A DNA stretch of 64,000 bases from the NCBI GenBank assembly GCA_008931825.1, contig QXVZ01001034.1:372001-436000 (forward strand), read 5' to 3'. The notes beneath the pieces were generated by a model. It did no database searches. It saw only the letters and a program-made list of their open reading frames with translations, and had not been told where the DNA came from. The position numbers and the translations under genes were made by a program. This DNA comes from Phallusia fumigata (Eukaryota > Chordata > Ascidiacea > Phlebobranchia > Ascidiidae). Of the stretch, positions 53,301 through 63,778 are shown piece after piece. Positions within the stretch are counted from its first letter, which is position 1; each line of letters opens with the position of its first letter.

Positions 53301-54419
53301 TATGTTTTTGACGATGAGGGGACAGGAACCGTTGTACTTGTTAGCGGTGTTGTTGCAACTGAACAGTTTTGAGGTTAATTGCACTCACGACCAAAAGTCG
53401 AAAAACGTTTCTAAAGGCAATTTCACCAGTTCAACAGCTTTAAAAACTCTTTTGATATCAAATCAAAGATCTTAAACTTCATTTAATCTAGAGCTGGCTC
53501 GATTTGGTTTCAAACACAAATTGCAGGTGATTGTTACCTGATAAACTTATATTGGGAAAACAATGCGGTGTTAATCTTCTCGTCTGCCCCATTGCCGCAG
53601 TCAGTTTTTCCGTTGCAAAAGTTCACTTTCTGAATTTTCTTCTTTCTCCCCACGCAACGAAACTTTGAAACTGCATACAGATTTGGTTTAAAAAAGATTT
53701 TCTTCCTTTGTAGAAACATATTTCATAATTTGTGACATAAACTAAACGACTCTTGTAGTCAGTGGGCATAGCCAAACATAGGCGCCGGTTCGTAGGGGCA
53801 AGAGGGGACACATGCCCCCTTCTGGAATACCGGAAAATGTACTTTCTTAATTACGTATGTTCCGTAAAAAATCTAACGAATGAAAAAGTATTAGCATTTG
53901 CCCCTCTTAGAACATTTTCTGCTGGGGTCGATGAGATTTTTCTGCTGGGGTCGATGAGGCGCTTACTAACTTCGTATAACAGTTTGTGCAAGAAGTTTTT
54001 ACACCAGATTGTTAAACAGCTTGTAACCGGCGATGTACTGCCATGTATTTAGTGTACAAGCATTTAGGAAACATCCAACAGTCATATGTCTGGTTTTAAG
54101 CCTCTTTCACGGTGTTGGAACTAAATGTTTGTTTCCTACTTTCACCCACAGTACAATCGGTTGGCGCCGATGTGGTGCCTTCACCTTCTAGAAACATATA
54201 GTTTCGTTTAAAAGAAAATTAAAAACATTACAATATTGATGTGTTACCGCGTTAAACTTAACAAAAGAAACACATTATGCTGCAAAAACCTCTCAAAGTG
54301 AAGAATAACCTATGTTGACAAAATTAGTTGGTTGTACACGGTACATGTAACTTACCAACAACAGCTTGACCACCGAAAACAACCGCACAAAACAACAAAA
54401 ATACAATTGTAAACTTCAT
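47383..54419 (-). CDS. LDLa-rich rhodopsin-type GPCR, copy B
   Basis: Fifteen exons, minus strand: 54356-54419, 53538-53670, 53008-53358, 52291-52479, 51887-51988, 51579-51641, 51262-51505, 50766-51026, 50579-50710, 50362-50523, 49932-50228, 49126-49306, 48588-48762, 48024-48253, 47383-47663. All phases close to 954 residues. Signal peptide MKFTIVFLLFCAVVFGGQA. The ectodomain (to about 545) has LDLa-type clusters such as FCNGKTDCGNGADE, DCDDGSDLC, CDGVFDCPDMSDEC, CDGVIDCANGMDE, CDGVKDCPP, CDGYVDC, CDGIINCDDQSDETNC and DCSDWSDEC. Exon 10 holds TM1, 11 TM2-3, 12 TM4, 13 most of a long second extracellular loop, 14 TM5 and a basic third intracellular loop, 15 TM6 (FCCWVP), TM7 (NPIIY) and the tail. 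The DRY position reads FRI. Exon order and phases equal those of A and C. Likely a cell-surface receptor; G-protein coupling is inferred only. Confidence 0.91.
47791..47999 (+). repeat. SINE 3' part in receptor B intron 14
   Basis: AAGCGGCATTGCTCCAACCC, GGGTTGGCCCAAATTGAAGT and the tail GATGATAAAAATAAAACTAA match the body and tail of the SINE family; the tRNA-like head is missing. The tail lies about 24 bases from the exon 14 donor, antisense to the gene. Confidence 0.75.
49528..49747. mobile_element. Foldback MITE with long inverted repeats
   Basis: GCTGATTCACACCAGATGCG at the left is matched by CGCATATGGTGTGAATCAGC at the right. Further in, GTTGCGGTACGG pairs with CCGTACCGCAAC, and TTGATCTCGCGGG with CCCGCGAGATCAA. 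The arms are about 90 bases of a 220-base unit. No clear target duplication. In receptor B intron 11. Confidence 0.8.
52638..52945. mobile_element. hAT-like MITE, long copy
   Basis: CGGTTCCCAACCTTTTTTG at the left and GAGTTGGAAAGCACTG at the right, flanked by GTAAATGG and GTGTATGG (6 of 8 match). In opposite orientation it matches the element at 185-482. In receptor B intron 3. Confidence 0.65.
53763..53955. repeat. Dispersed repeat fragment
   Basis: GGCGCCGGTTCGTAGGGGCA and a following short tandem duplication of CTGCTGGGGTCGATGAG (53921 and 53942). It recalls the GGGGC-rich end of the element at 21538 but is not clearly the same. In receptor B intron 1. Confidence 0.35.
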
Positions 54420-54952
54420 CTTTTATCTGCAAAACCGATATCTGCACAATGAACATTAAGTTGGCACAATTACTACCTAACCTACATTTGCTTGCTCCGA
54501 TACCTATTTGGATGCATACTAGACGTAAAATTTCGTGCTAAATCTTCACTTAATTTCTTCCGTTGCTATAGGATGTCTGGGGGAAGTTAGGCCTGTCTTT
54601 GTGAATAAACTAAACAGAACGAAATACATCTTTGTCCGTCTCTTCCTGGAAGTGCAAGCACAGTTTCCTCATCTAATGCTGTTTACAAGTTAATTGGGAC
54701 CGGATGTTGTCAAAACAAATTTTCTGCGCGTAGTCGCCGTACGTTTTGGGTATAGGCATGATCAACGTGATTGGCAACTCGCACTGCATGAATATTAGCA
54801 CCAATTCTTTTATTTACACTGAAGACCACCCCTTGGCCTATGATGAATAAAAGTCATGTTTAATGTTCAATGCAGAAACGTGTACTTTTTTTAGTAATAT
54901 GACAATTTTCATCGAAACATTCAGCACCAAATTTTTGCGGTAGAACAAAATC

Positions 54953-55120
54953 GGCAACCGCTATGTTTAACACTAGCGTGAGATTGGTGCCAAGCGACGC
55001 TGACTGCGGGGCGGCTGCTAAGTTAAAACATAACATCCCCAGGAGGAAGGGATGGATAATGTTGTCTTGTGTGACGAATAGCCTCGGCAAACATGTACTG
55101 TGGCCGTTGCATCTGTTTGT
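54953..55120 (-). pseudogene. Decayed receptor relic, exon 14-like joined to exon 11-like
   Basis: On the minus strand 55120-55018 reads CNGHSTCLPRLFVTQD..HPFLLGMLCFN, matching the start of exon 14 (NSVCMPKILVT..KAWPFSL). It runs straight into 55017-54953, which reads QSASLGTNLTLVLNIAVADF, matching exon 11 (QSASLRTNHMLVLNLAVADL). The order is reversed relative to the genes and the intervening exons are gone. The exon 14-like part is closer to copy A, the exon 11-like part closer to B and C. It lies between the start of receptor B and the end of receptor C and is not expected to be functional. Confidence 0.75.
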
Positions 55121-55136
55121 AAAAAAATCAAAACTT

Positions 55137-55205
55137 ACGGTGCGGTGGTACGGTACGCCTTTTGTAACGAGGCACGTGGTACGCACAACTAAATACGTAC
55201 CTTTT
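55137..55205. repeat. GGTACG-rich repeat unit
   Basis: GGTGCGGTGGTACGGTACGC, then TAACGAGGCACGTGGTACGC and AAATACGTACC: the same family as 43325 and 46003. Confidence 0.6.
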
Positions 55206-55400
55206 ACAGCTACTTCCCGTTCTACTTTTAACAACAATATTCTGCCATAAGCTTACATAGGCACGGTAACACTTCCTTAAAATTCTTTTCTTAGTTCCGA
55301 TGTCAGTATATTTCCGAAATAATACATTCAAAACAAATACTTCCTGCTGTACTACCACATCACTGCGGACAAAGATATTGTTTGTTTTGCTTCTTTTATA

Positions 55401-55406
55401 TTTATT
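55401..55406 (-). terminator. Receptor C poly(A) signal
   Basis: AATAAA on the minus strand 38 bases after the last-exon stop codon of receptor C. Confidence 0.5.
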
Positions 55407-55443
55407 TTCGTTGGACAGAGCAAATTTTGGTCAGCATCTATCA

Positions 55444-58400
55444 TCAGTAAACTCTGGATATTCGCGTAGAAGATCTGATGGTTCCGGTCCTCTTCTTTTT
55501 ATCGTCGCTTCCACAACAAGCACAACATTTTAGCAGGTTGTCGATGAGATTGGAGTAGATGATTGGGTTTAGGGCGCTGTTGATTGGCAGAAGAACGATG
55601 GCCGTTACAGCGTAAACGACTGGGGGCAATGGAACCCCCGCAAAGTGTATGAAAGTCATGATGCTGACAGGAACCCAGCAACAGAAGTCGGTGATTATGA
55701 GGCGAACTATCTTCTTCTGAATCTCTGCGAAACGCAGATGATGATTTACATTTTTTAGTGCTGAAGGGATTTTCGACAAGTGATATGAGATTCGAAAAAG
55801 ATATTTTGACAAAAACTTTAATTTTTATCGAATACTCAAATTTAATGTCAATACGGCAATTCCGTTTTTGCATTTAAAAATATTCAATGCACCCTATTTT
55901 GTGATAAAAATAGATGCCACCCATCCCACTGATGTATAAAATCAAACGCAACCTACTATATTTTTGCATTACAACAGGGATAATGTAGGGTTATGCTCAC
56001 ACATTCTACTAATGCTGAACATTGAGTTTGAATATGGAACTGAGACATAATAATCATACAAATCATAAACTAAACAAGTTTGGTAACATCTGCGCGCCCA
56101 CCTTGATTCTGTTTGCTTCCTTTACCGGATTTCGAGGCCGACCCGGTTCTTTTGCTGCTTTTGAGTTTCTGAGCACCTGCAGTTGTTTTCAGGTATATCG
56201 CCAAATAAGCCAATGACACATAGACGAATGACACGAAGTTAAAGATGCTGATTAACAGCGAAAATGGCCAAGCCTCGTCGATTCTTGTTACCAGTATTTT
56301 TGGCATACAAACGCTGTTTGCACTATAGTACCTGAACAAAAAACACTTTGCACGGGTCTTTCTTTTATCTTTATGCTTACAAACTGTTTGAGTTGCTCTA
56401 GTACGAGTACCCGTGTAGTCAATTATTAGAATAAAACGTTTTCAGGTTTTCAAGTTCGGAATCATTTATTGTTCTTGTACATTATTTTGTGCCGTAATTA
56501 TCTCTAACCAGGACCAACAACTTAAACTTGGTTGATTGCTAATCTTTCCGATGCGTTCAACTGGCAAAAAAGTGTGTGCGCAACCAAACCTTTCTTGTGT
56601 TGGTCGCCATGTTACTGGTTTTTCTGCGTTTTGCCTACAATAATTACCCAAAATATCTTTTGACCGTAAAAGTGTGTTCAAAGTTTTTGGATTTGTGCAG
56701 AATTTTCCTTAAGTCCATCCATGACACGGCTTTGTCCAAGTTTGCCGATTGCATAGCAGCGACCATAGTGCTATTAAACCGGGGATCGAAAGTCAGAATC
56801 CTTTCCAGAAATGACTTAAAGCCTGAAAACAAATAATCAAAAAATGACATGCAATAACAGAACATTATGGAAAAAAAACATTCATACTTACTTGAGTATT
56901 TCACCAATATACTTTTGAAGAACGGCATTTCGCTGATCAGAGCTGTTGTAGTAAATCTGTGTTGGAACTGAGGTCCGAGTGGTAGAAAAGCGAGGAGGTA
57001 CGTCACTGCCCAAATCAACAGCAGAGCGACGAACACAACTTTTCCCGATGGTTTGGAGTTGGCGGTGAATGGCTTAACAACGACACAGAGTGTCAGTGGT
57101 GGGTTGTCATTAGTATAAAAGGTCTGGCTGTTCATTATTGTTGTAAGACTTGAGTAGAACTTAAATCAGGGTCTTCAACGAAAACTCGACTTGGCTCGGG
57201 TTACTCTTGTCAGAGTCCTTTACCCGATGCATTGCTGGCAAAAGTTTCGACTTTACACAAGTCACTTGACTTAAAATGAGTCTCTACTGATGAAAGACTC
57301 AACTTGACTCTAATGAGCGTTGTTAAGGGACTCGACTTGACTTCAATCGCTACAGGCGAGACTTCAGCTAACTTTGTGATAAAAAATGCGTAATCAGTAA
57401 ATTTGACTGTGTGACTGTAGTTACCTATCTATTTTAAAACTTTCAATTTTACAAACGCATTTGATAAAAGGTGTATTTAATTTGGTTTGTGATATTATCT
57501 TGTAGGTTTCCCTTTTAACTCCTTTTTGAAAGGTGACATGAAAGATTGACTGACAATTACAGAATGATCAAAGTTACAACTCTTAATCTTACCCTCCAAA
57601 CAGCGTAGATCCGAAATGACGTCAGAAGCACCATGGTGAGCACTGAAGCTTCACTCGAGAGAACAACCAGGATTCCCATTGCAGTGCACGTGTCGCTTGA
57701 CCTCCAGTAAAGGTCATTGATGCAATATTTCCCAGAATAACGGATTCCAGTTGCCCCCAGCATGAGCAAATAAACTCCCATCAACAAATCGGCAACCGCT
57801 AGATTTAACACTAGCATGTGATTGGTGCGTAGCGACGCTGACTGTGAGGCGGAGTTTTTCAAAGCTAACACTTCGGTCACGAAAACAACCTAAGGAAAAC
57901 GCAAATTTTCAAAGGCAAATATTTGACCGAAAACAAATGAAATATGACTAAGCCAGACTCAAACGTTTTTGCCGTGTAGCTGACACAACAAATGCTATTG
58001 TAATTTAAGTTACATAAAATGCCTACCAAATTTCCGACTGTCGCGAGTATCCCGGTTATCGTGATGAAAATACGCTGCTGTTTGCGCTTCTCACACTAGG
58101 GCACTCATCACTCCAATCAGAGCAATCACCGATGCCATTGAACACCTCAAAATAAAGTGATTCGTTCGACGAAGCTCTTAAAAGACTCGAATACTTTACC
58201 TTTCGTTTTTCGACGAACAGCGGCTGTTTGTTTTCGCAGTAAAACCTGCCGTCCGCCGTGCAGTTCGTCTCGTCACTTTGGTCATCGCAGTTGATGATTC
58301 CATCGCAAACTTCGCTTCTGCTGATAGACACCTACCAAGTAAGTTGTTTAATTTTCATTACAACCAGAGATAAAGTGGCCGACTTTGTTACTGCAAGAAT

Positions 58401-61400
58401 TATCAAATCTTTCAAATCAGTTTGGTGATGCGACTGCACTAAACCACTTTGTTTAAAACTGTTACCGAGAAGGGTTTTTGTGATCATACGCCATCAAGAG
58501 AGTCGAGTGGTTAGTGCGACTGCCATGTGCTGGCAAGGTTGTTGGTTCTAATCCTGTCTCGACCGCTTGTGTTTCCCTAAGCAAGAAACTTAAGCGGCAT
58601 TGCCTTAACCCAGTGGACCCGATGGGTTCATCCAAACTGAACATAGATAAGTCAATAGAAAATGATCGAACGGAACTGTAATGTTGTAGTTAGCTCGACG
58701 GTGGATTCACTTTGAGTATAACGCTTTAGGCGTTGTTCCACTCCGGATGATAAAAACGAAACAAACAAACATATCACTAACCTTTGTGCCATGAAGTGAA
58801 GAGCAAGCATAGCGGTTCTGACTTGCACAAGTACTTGGGGCCTCGTCACTTTCTTTTATACAGTCCAGGTAGCCGTCGCACACCTTTGACCTGTCGATAC
58901 TGACCAACCCGTCGACCGTTCCACATCGAAAGCGATATCGTACACATTTTCGATGTTTTTCGTCATTTGTAGACATCGGCGGACAGTCCTTTACACCGTC
59001 ACATATCTTTTCACCCGGTACCACCGCGACAGCCACGCCATTCTGCATCAGAAAACTTATATTGACTAAAACTTCTAAGAGTAAATTGATGGCGGACCGT
59101 ACAAAACACCTAATGTTCAGATTTGTACCATAGAATGTAGAAGTGTTAACACTTATTTACACATCCTGTTTTATCGAACAAACGTGGATCTTAACATGAG
59201 TTGAGTTAAGTTAAGGTTAATCTTGGTGTAAAAAGTATAGCAATATTGAGGTTTGTTCTGATAAATGGATAGTTTGCGGTAAAAAAATAAAAAATAAATT
59301 AACACACGCGGTAGCAAGTCATGTTTCGAAACTTTCCCAACTTTGCTGTCTTGAATTTCAAGTAACGGCTGCAAAAAACTGTTTTCACAGCACTGTTTTT
59401 CGGTTTGGTAGCGCAGGCGCCAACACATTCATCTTCGGGCGTTGCAACGTAACGATGCTTTGGGATTGAAGTTTGCAAGCAGTCTTTCACTCCATCACAG
59501 TATCTGCCTACAATCTGATTACAGGTAGCTGACGCCATCTTGTGACATCTGCAAAGTGCAAGCATAGATATTAAACTATTTTACGCAGTCACTTTATTTC
59601 ACACATATGTACGAAAAAACTGGATTTATTGTCGACCACATTTCATTGTACGGTGAGTTCTTAAAGTAACAAGTTTGGTAATTTGCATAAGGGCGAGGTT
59701 TTTAGAGTCTCTTGCAAAATGCGCTAAAATTTACAAGGTCAGTATAACAATGGCTTCTTTGGAGCGCTGGGTTGCTGTTAAGTACGTCTTGAAGTTGAAA
59801 AACTCAGTGCTTGCCATTTTTAAGGAACTCTGGACAAAATGCAATAAGCAATTAAACGAATTATTGTTAATTACCACCAATATAGGCTTTAACTTTAGAA
59901 GTTTAGTTTTTTTATCACATATGTTAGTATGTTTTTTTTGGTTGACTGTTACCTGCATTCTTTACCAAATTCCGTAACGTTTTCGCAGGGCATCGTTCCC
60001 TTGCAAAACTCGTATCTGTGGATGGTCGAGAGTTGTAAAGATTATACATGATTAAAACGTACTGTTAAACACATGACCACAAAACGATCTTATTGTACGT
60101 AATCAATTCGACTCACTTTTCGTCCGTCCCGTATGCGCAATCGATCACTCCGTCGCACACCTGATTTCTGTTAAGACATTTGCCGTCCAAGCACTCAACC
60201 TGTCCAACGGCACATTTTCTAAATTGATGTTTTAGAAAAATTATCAGATTTGTTTTATTCACTGTGGCCTAAGATTGGAAGTTCTGTTTATAAAGCTACC
60301 TTGAGAGGTTTGGTTTTGTCATAACTCGTTAAAGTGGGGGGCATTGCCCAAAAAATAATATCACAGTGTTGTGGTTTCCTAGACCCTATTCACGAGTTGG
60401 CTGAAAGCTGTAGGTCATTTAATACAAGTTAATACTGCTATGCAAGTGGTTTTTAAACAGCGGGATATTTTCAATTCGCTATACTGGTTTTATCTTGTGC
60501 ATGCATTGCTCAAAAGCTCAAAAGGGTCCCAAAATCCCTTCTATGGAAACCTAGAGGTCCATGGAGCCCCAATTGAGAACCACTACGACATTGGGACAAG
60601 ACATAAGATCAGCTTGGAACATCTAGTTTAAAACAAGGTCAGAAAGGACACGAACACGGATGTACCTTTTCTTGGAGATGTGAGTTGTAACCTGGGAGCA
60701 TATATTTGGTATTTTACCCTCGCACAGACACTCATCGCTCATGTCTGGACAGTCGAACACATCATTACACATACTAGCTCTGGCGATGATCATAGATTTG
60801 TCCAAACACCGGAAACATCGACTTGAGTTGAAATTCGCCAGCTGGAATTTTGAAGTGTTACTGAAAAAAAGTTTACCGTATGTATTGACATTTTAAACTT
60901 AATTACTTGGAAATATGTTGCATTAATGCACAAGCGGGGCAGTACAACAACTACATTGGCGGGTGCCTTAACTTAAAAATACACCATGAATTACGCTTTA
61001 ATGCTGTACTTTTTAAACCGCTTTTAAGTTAAGTGAATGTATTAATGGCGTGATTAGAGTCTACACTTTTATGTTAAATGGTGTCGTAGAGTGTGTTACA
61101 CAACTTAATGGAGCACACAATAATGAAAGCTACTGACCGAACTGAGGTTTTGAGATCAGGACTTCTAGCATAACACAAGTCAGATCCGTCATCACAATCC
61201 TTCACGTTATCGTAGAGCAAGCCTTGCGGCAAATTGCACTTCCTTCCGTTCCGAACACATTTGAAGCCGTGTCCGTTGCTCCAACGCTGCACGCCAGGGC
61301 AATCGTTGCAGGTGTTGCCGTCGCACACTGCGTTGCGTTTGAGGCAGGTCTTGCCGTCCGGACAAAGAAAATGGTTCGAACAGCCAACGTCACAAGGGGA

Positions 61401-62458
61401 TTTTCCGTGGCATGTGAACTTTTCAGAGCAGATGTTTTTGGTGATGAGAGGACAGGAACCGTTGTACTTGTTGGCGGTGTTGTTGCAACTGAACGGCGGT
61501 TTAACAAATTTTACCCAACGGTCGATCAGCTTTCATTATGTAAAAAAATTGTGAAGCAAAAATACTTTGATTCAATTTTCTGCCTCAAAATTAGTTCAGA
61601 AAAAAAAATTAGTTTAGCTCAAAAATTAGTACAGGTATGTTCAGAAAAAATGTTTCTTAAGATTTAAATAAGATTTATAAATTGCTTATCACGTCTAAAT
61701 CGGAAGGCACCAAGCAAAACAGAATCTTCAGGTTGACTGAAAAGTTTTTTTAATAACTCCCTTTGTGACTTTACGAAAATGGCATCCTTTGCGACCAATG
61801 TGTTTTATCCTATCCTATAGCAGAAGAACACAAATTGAGCAATCACTATATGGAGAAAAAATGACTGAGCTTACTTTATCCAGAAGCTGAAATCTTTTAA
61901 AATTACTCAAAACACAAACTTGAAGTAACGGTTGCCTGGTAAACTGCTTTTTACGATACATAGAAGTGTTGATGTTCTCGTCAGCTCCGTTACCGCAGTC
62001 ATCTATTCCGTTGCAAAAGCTCGCCCTTGCAAGTTTTTTCTTGCTACCGATGCAGTAAAACTTTGAAACTGAAAATATTTGCAAAATTTAATGGAAAAAT
62101 TGTTTTACTCGGCCTTATGTAATTTGTTCGGGTATCGGTCATTCGAACTGGGACTTTCAAAATTTGTCACAAGCATACCCAAACGCAAACGGAATTTCAT
62201 TGACTAGTAGAGTGCTTTAACATTTTACGGCACATAGCTTTATTTTCCAGAAAGAAAAAAGAAGCTACACGCAATGCTGTTTGAAACATACAAGGAGTAA
62301 CACATTACTTTCTGAGGTGAAACATAAGTAAGCTAGACAATGGCATTTTTACAAGAGCGTGTTTTGAACGATTGGTTTCATTGCACAAGTTACTTACCAA
62401 GAATAGCTTGTCCTGCCGATAGAATCGCACAACCCAACAAAAATAGAGTAACCTTCAT
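55444..62458 (-). CDS. LDLa-rich GPCR, copy C, with a frameshifting deletion in TM1
   Basis: Fifteen exons, minus strand: 62398-62458, 61936-62068, 61138-61488, 60666-60860, 60117-60218, 59953-60015, 59308-59548, 58782-59042, 58200-58331, 58027-58145, 57593-57889, 56892-57072, 56648-56822, 56102-56331, 55444-55724. Eleven exons have exactly the lengths of copy B, so the two are recent duplicates. Signal peptide MKVTLFLLGCAILSAGQA and all LDLa clusters are intact. Exon 10 is 119 bases instead of 162: 43 bases covering the start of TM1 are missing, with GATA microhomology at the join, and TAA follows at once (58056-58058). As read, the product is a 542-residue secreted ectodomain without membrane segments. 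All five downstream exons keep open frames and splice sites, so the lesion is young, polymorphic or an assembly fault. Exon 2 uses a GC donor. Confidence 0.85.
57180..57365. repeat. Degenerate ACTCGACTTGACT repeat
   Basis: Variants of GACTCGACTTGACT recur irregularly (GACTCAACTTGACT, GGGACTCGACTTGACTT). Low-complexity, in receptor C intron 11. Confidence 0.45.
58490..58771 (+). repeat. tRNA-derived SINE, copy in receptor C intron 8
   Basis: Head GTCGAGTGGTTAGTGCGACT, box B GGTTCTAATCCTGTC, body AAGCGGCATTGCCTTAACCC and GGAACTGTAATG, tail GATAAAAACGAAACAAACAA. Antisense to the gene; the tail ends about ten bases from the exon 8 donor. Confidence 0.85.
60443..60585. mobile_element. Small hAT-like MITE
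   Basis: CAAGTGGTTTTTAAACAGCG at the left and AATTGAGAACCACTA at the right are imperfect inverted repeats. No convincing target duplication. In receptor C intron 4. Confidence 0.45.
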
Positions 62459-63491
62459 CTTTTATTCACCTTACGTTGATCTACGAAATTAATTTTTATC
62501 ACAACAATTATCAAAGTAAATGGCTTTTGGGGCCTGGCTTTCCACATAAACTACCAAACAAACTTCCTTCACTTCTTACACCTCGCTTGTATACACTTCT
62601 TTACACAGTGTTAGGATGTTTGCGGGATGTCAGGCGTGGTGTATTAAATCAATTGGTTTTGTGTTTTGCTGTTCCTGGATGTGGGAAGCGTCAATTTCTG
62701 CTGATGCAGTGTTGTTTATGTGTTTGATTTATTGTGACGTCAATTGTCGGTTGCCAAACAATTTTTGATGTACAGAAGTCGCGGTGAAAACATTTTGGTA
62801 AGGCGTGAGTAATTACTGTAAATTCAATTTGTATGAGTTTAGCACAATGGTGAAACTCCGGTTTTACGAATTCCCACATCGTAAAAACATTGCTAAATGT
62901 TGCAAATATAGGTAAATTTGCCACAGATTTTAACGATTTAAAAGAACTGCATCTTTGGAACAGCAGGTAATTTCATAAAATGATTTTGTTTTGTGATTAA
63001 GGTTGTCTCCACGTAACATCTACTATAGTTCCTTAATTTAGACTTGCCCATACCCCGGGAATGATGGTAATCGTATTTCAAAAAGTGTCTTGGATTTGCA
63101 GTTTTGTTGCATACTGTTTAGTTGAATGCCGTTTGTGGGTTTTAATACAGGGGTTTTGCATGCAGCGATCGGTTTGTCCGCACACGTACAACGAACGTAT
63201 CCAAAAACTTGCAAAAAGGCAAAACAGTTATGTATCTACAGTATAAATAAGTGCTATATTAGTTTGTCATAAGTAACACGATCAAAAGGATACTTACTTC
63301 ACTTAAGTGTTTTGCTACGTCAAATAACAACTTTGGCATCCGAGTTGCGAATCATTGAGACAAACCCTCAAGGAATATTTAAAACACAATTTATTTACAT
63401 CTGGAAGAAAGTTCAAACGAGGCACAGTGCTTTTTAATCAACGCAAATTTACTGGCAGTAAACATGGCAGTGTAACGAAAATTACGATGTA
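62459..63491. other. Intergenic between receptors C and D
   Basis: No gene recognised. It includes the upstream region of receptor C and the 3' UTR of receptor D (AATAAA on the minus strand at 63390-63395). About 1 kb long, like the B-C spacer. Confidence 0.5.
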
Positions 63492-63778
63492 TCAAAGTTT
63501 AGTGCACTGAGTCGTCCTGGTAGGTTTAATACTGTTTTTCGAAGAACTCGTCGTGGGCCTCACTTTATTTTTCTTTATTTTCTTGTACACGATGCTCCAC
63601 ACATTCGAATACACGATGGGGTTTAGGGCGCTGTTAATAGGAAGCAATAGGATGGCAGAGTAGGCGTAGGCATCAGGAGGAACCTTAATTCCGCTGAAGT
63701 TGATGAAGGCCATGATCGAAACAGGAACCCAGCAACAAAAGTCGGTGACGATCAGTCGAAAGATCTTCTTTTGCATTT
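63492..63778 (-). CDS. LDLa-type GPCR, copy D, last exon only
   Basis: One exon on the minus strand after acceptor TTTTCTTAG, entered in phase 1 as in the last exon of A, B and C. It encodes TM6 with FCCWVPVSIMAF and TM7 with PINSALNPIVYSN, then a basic serine/threonine-rich tail ending QCTKL. The loop reads INFSGIKVPPDAYAYSAI, closer to copy A than to B or C. The remaining 14 exons, if present, lie beyond the right edge; 63779-64000 is intron and shows nothing recognisable. Confidence 0.88.

Larger units (their letters stand above)
54420..55443. other. Intergenic between receptors B and C
   Basis: About 1 kb with the upstream region of receptor B, the receptor exon relic (54953-55120), a GGTACG-rich repeat (55137-55205) and the receptor C poly(A) signal. 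Confidence 0.6.

Noticed and set aside
61224-61667. 147-codon plus-strand ORF opposite receptor C exon 3
   Set aside because: A similar open frame is seen opposite exon 3 of copy B. It follows from the codon bias of the cysteine-rich exon, and no protein family is recognised.
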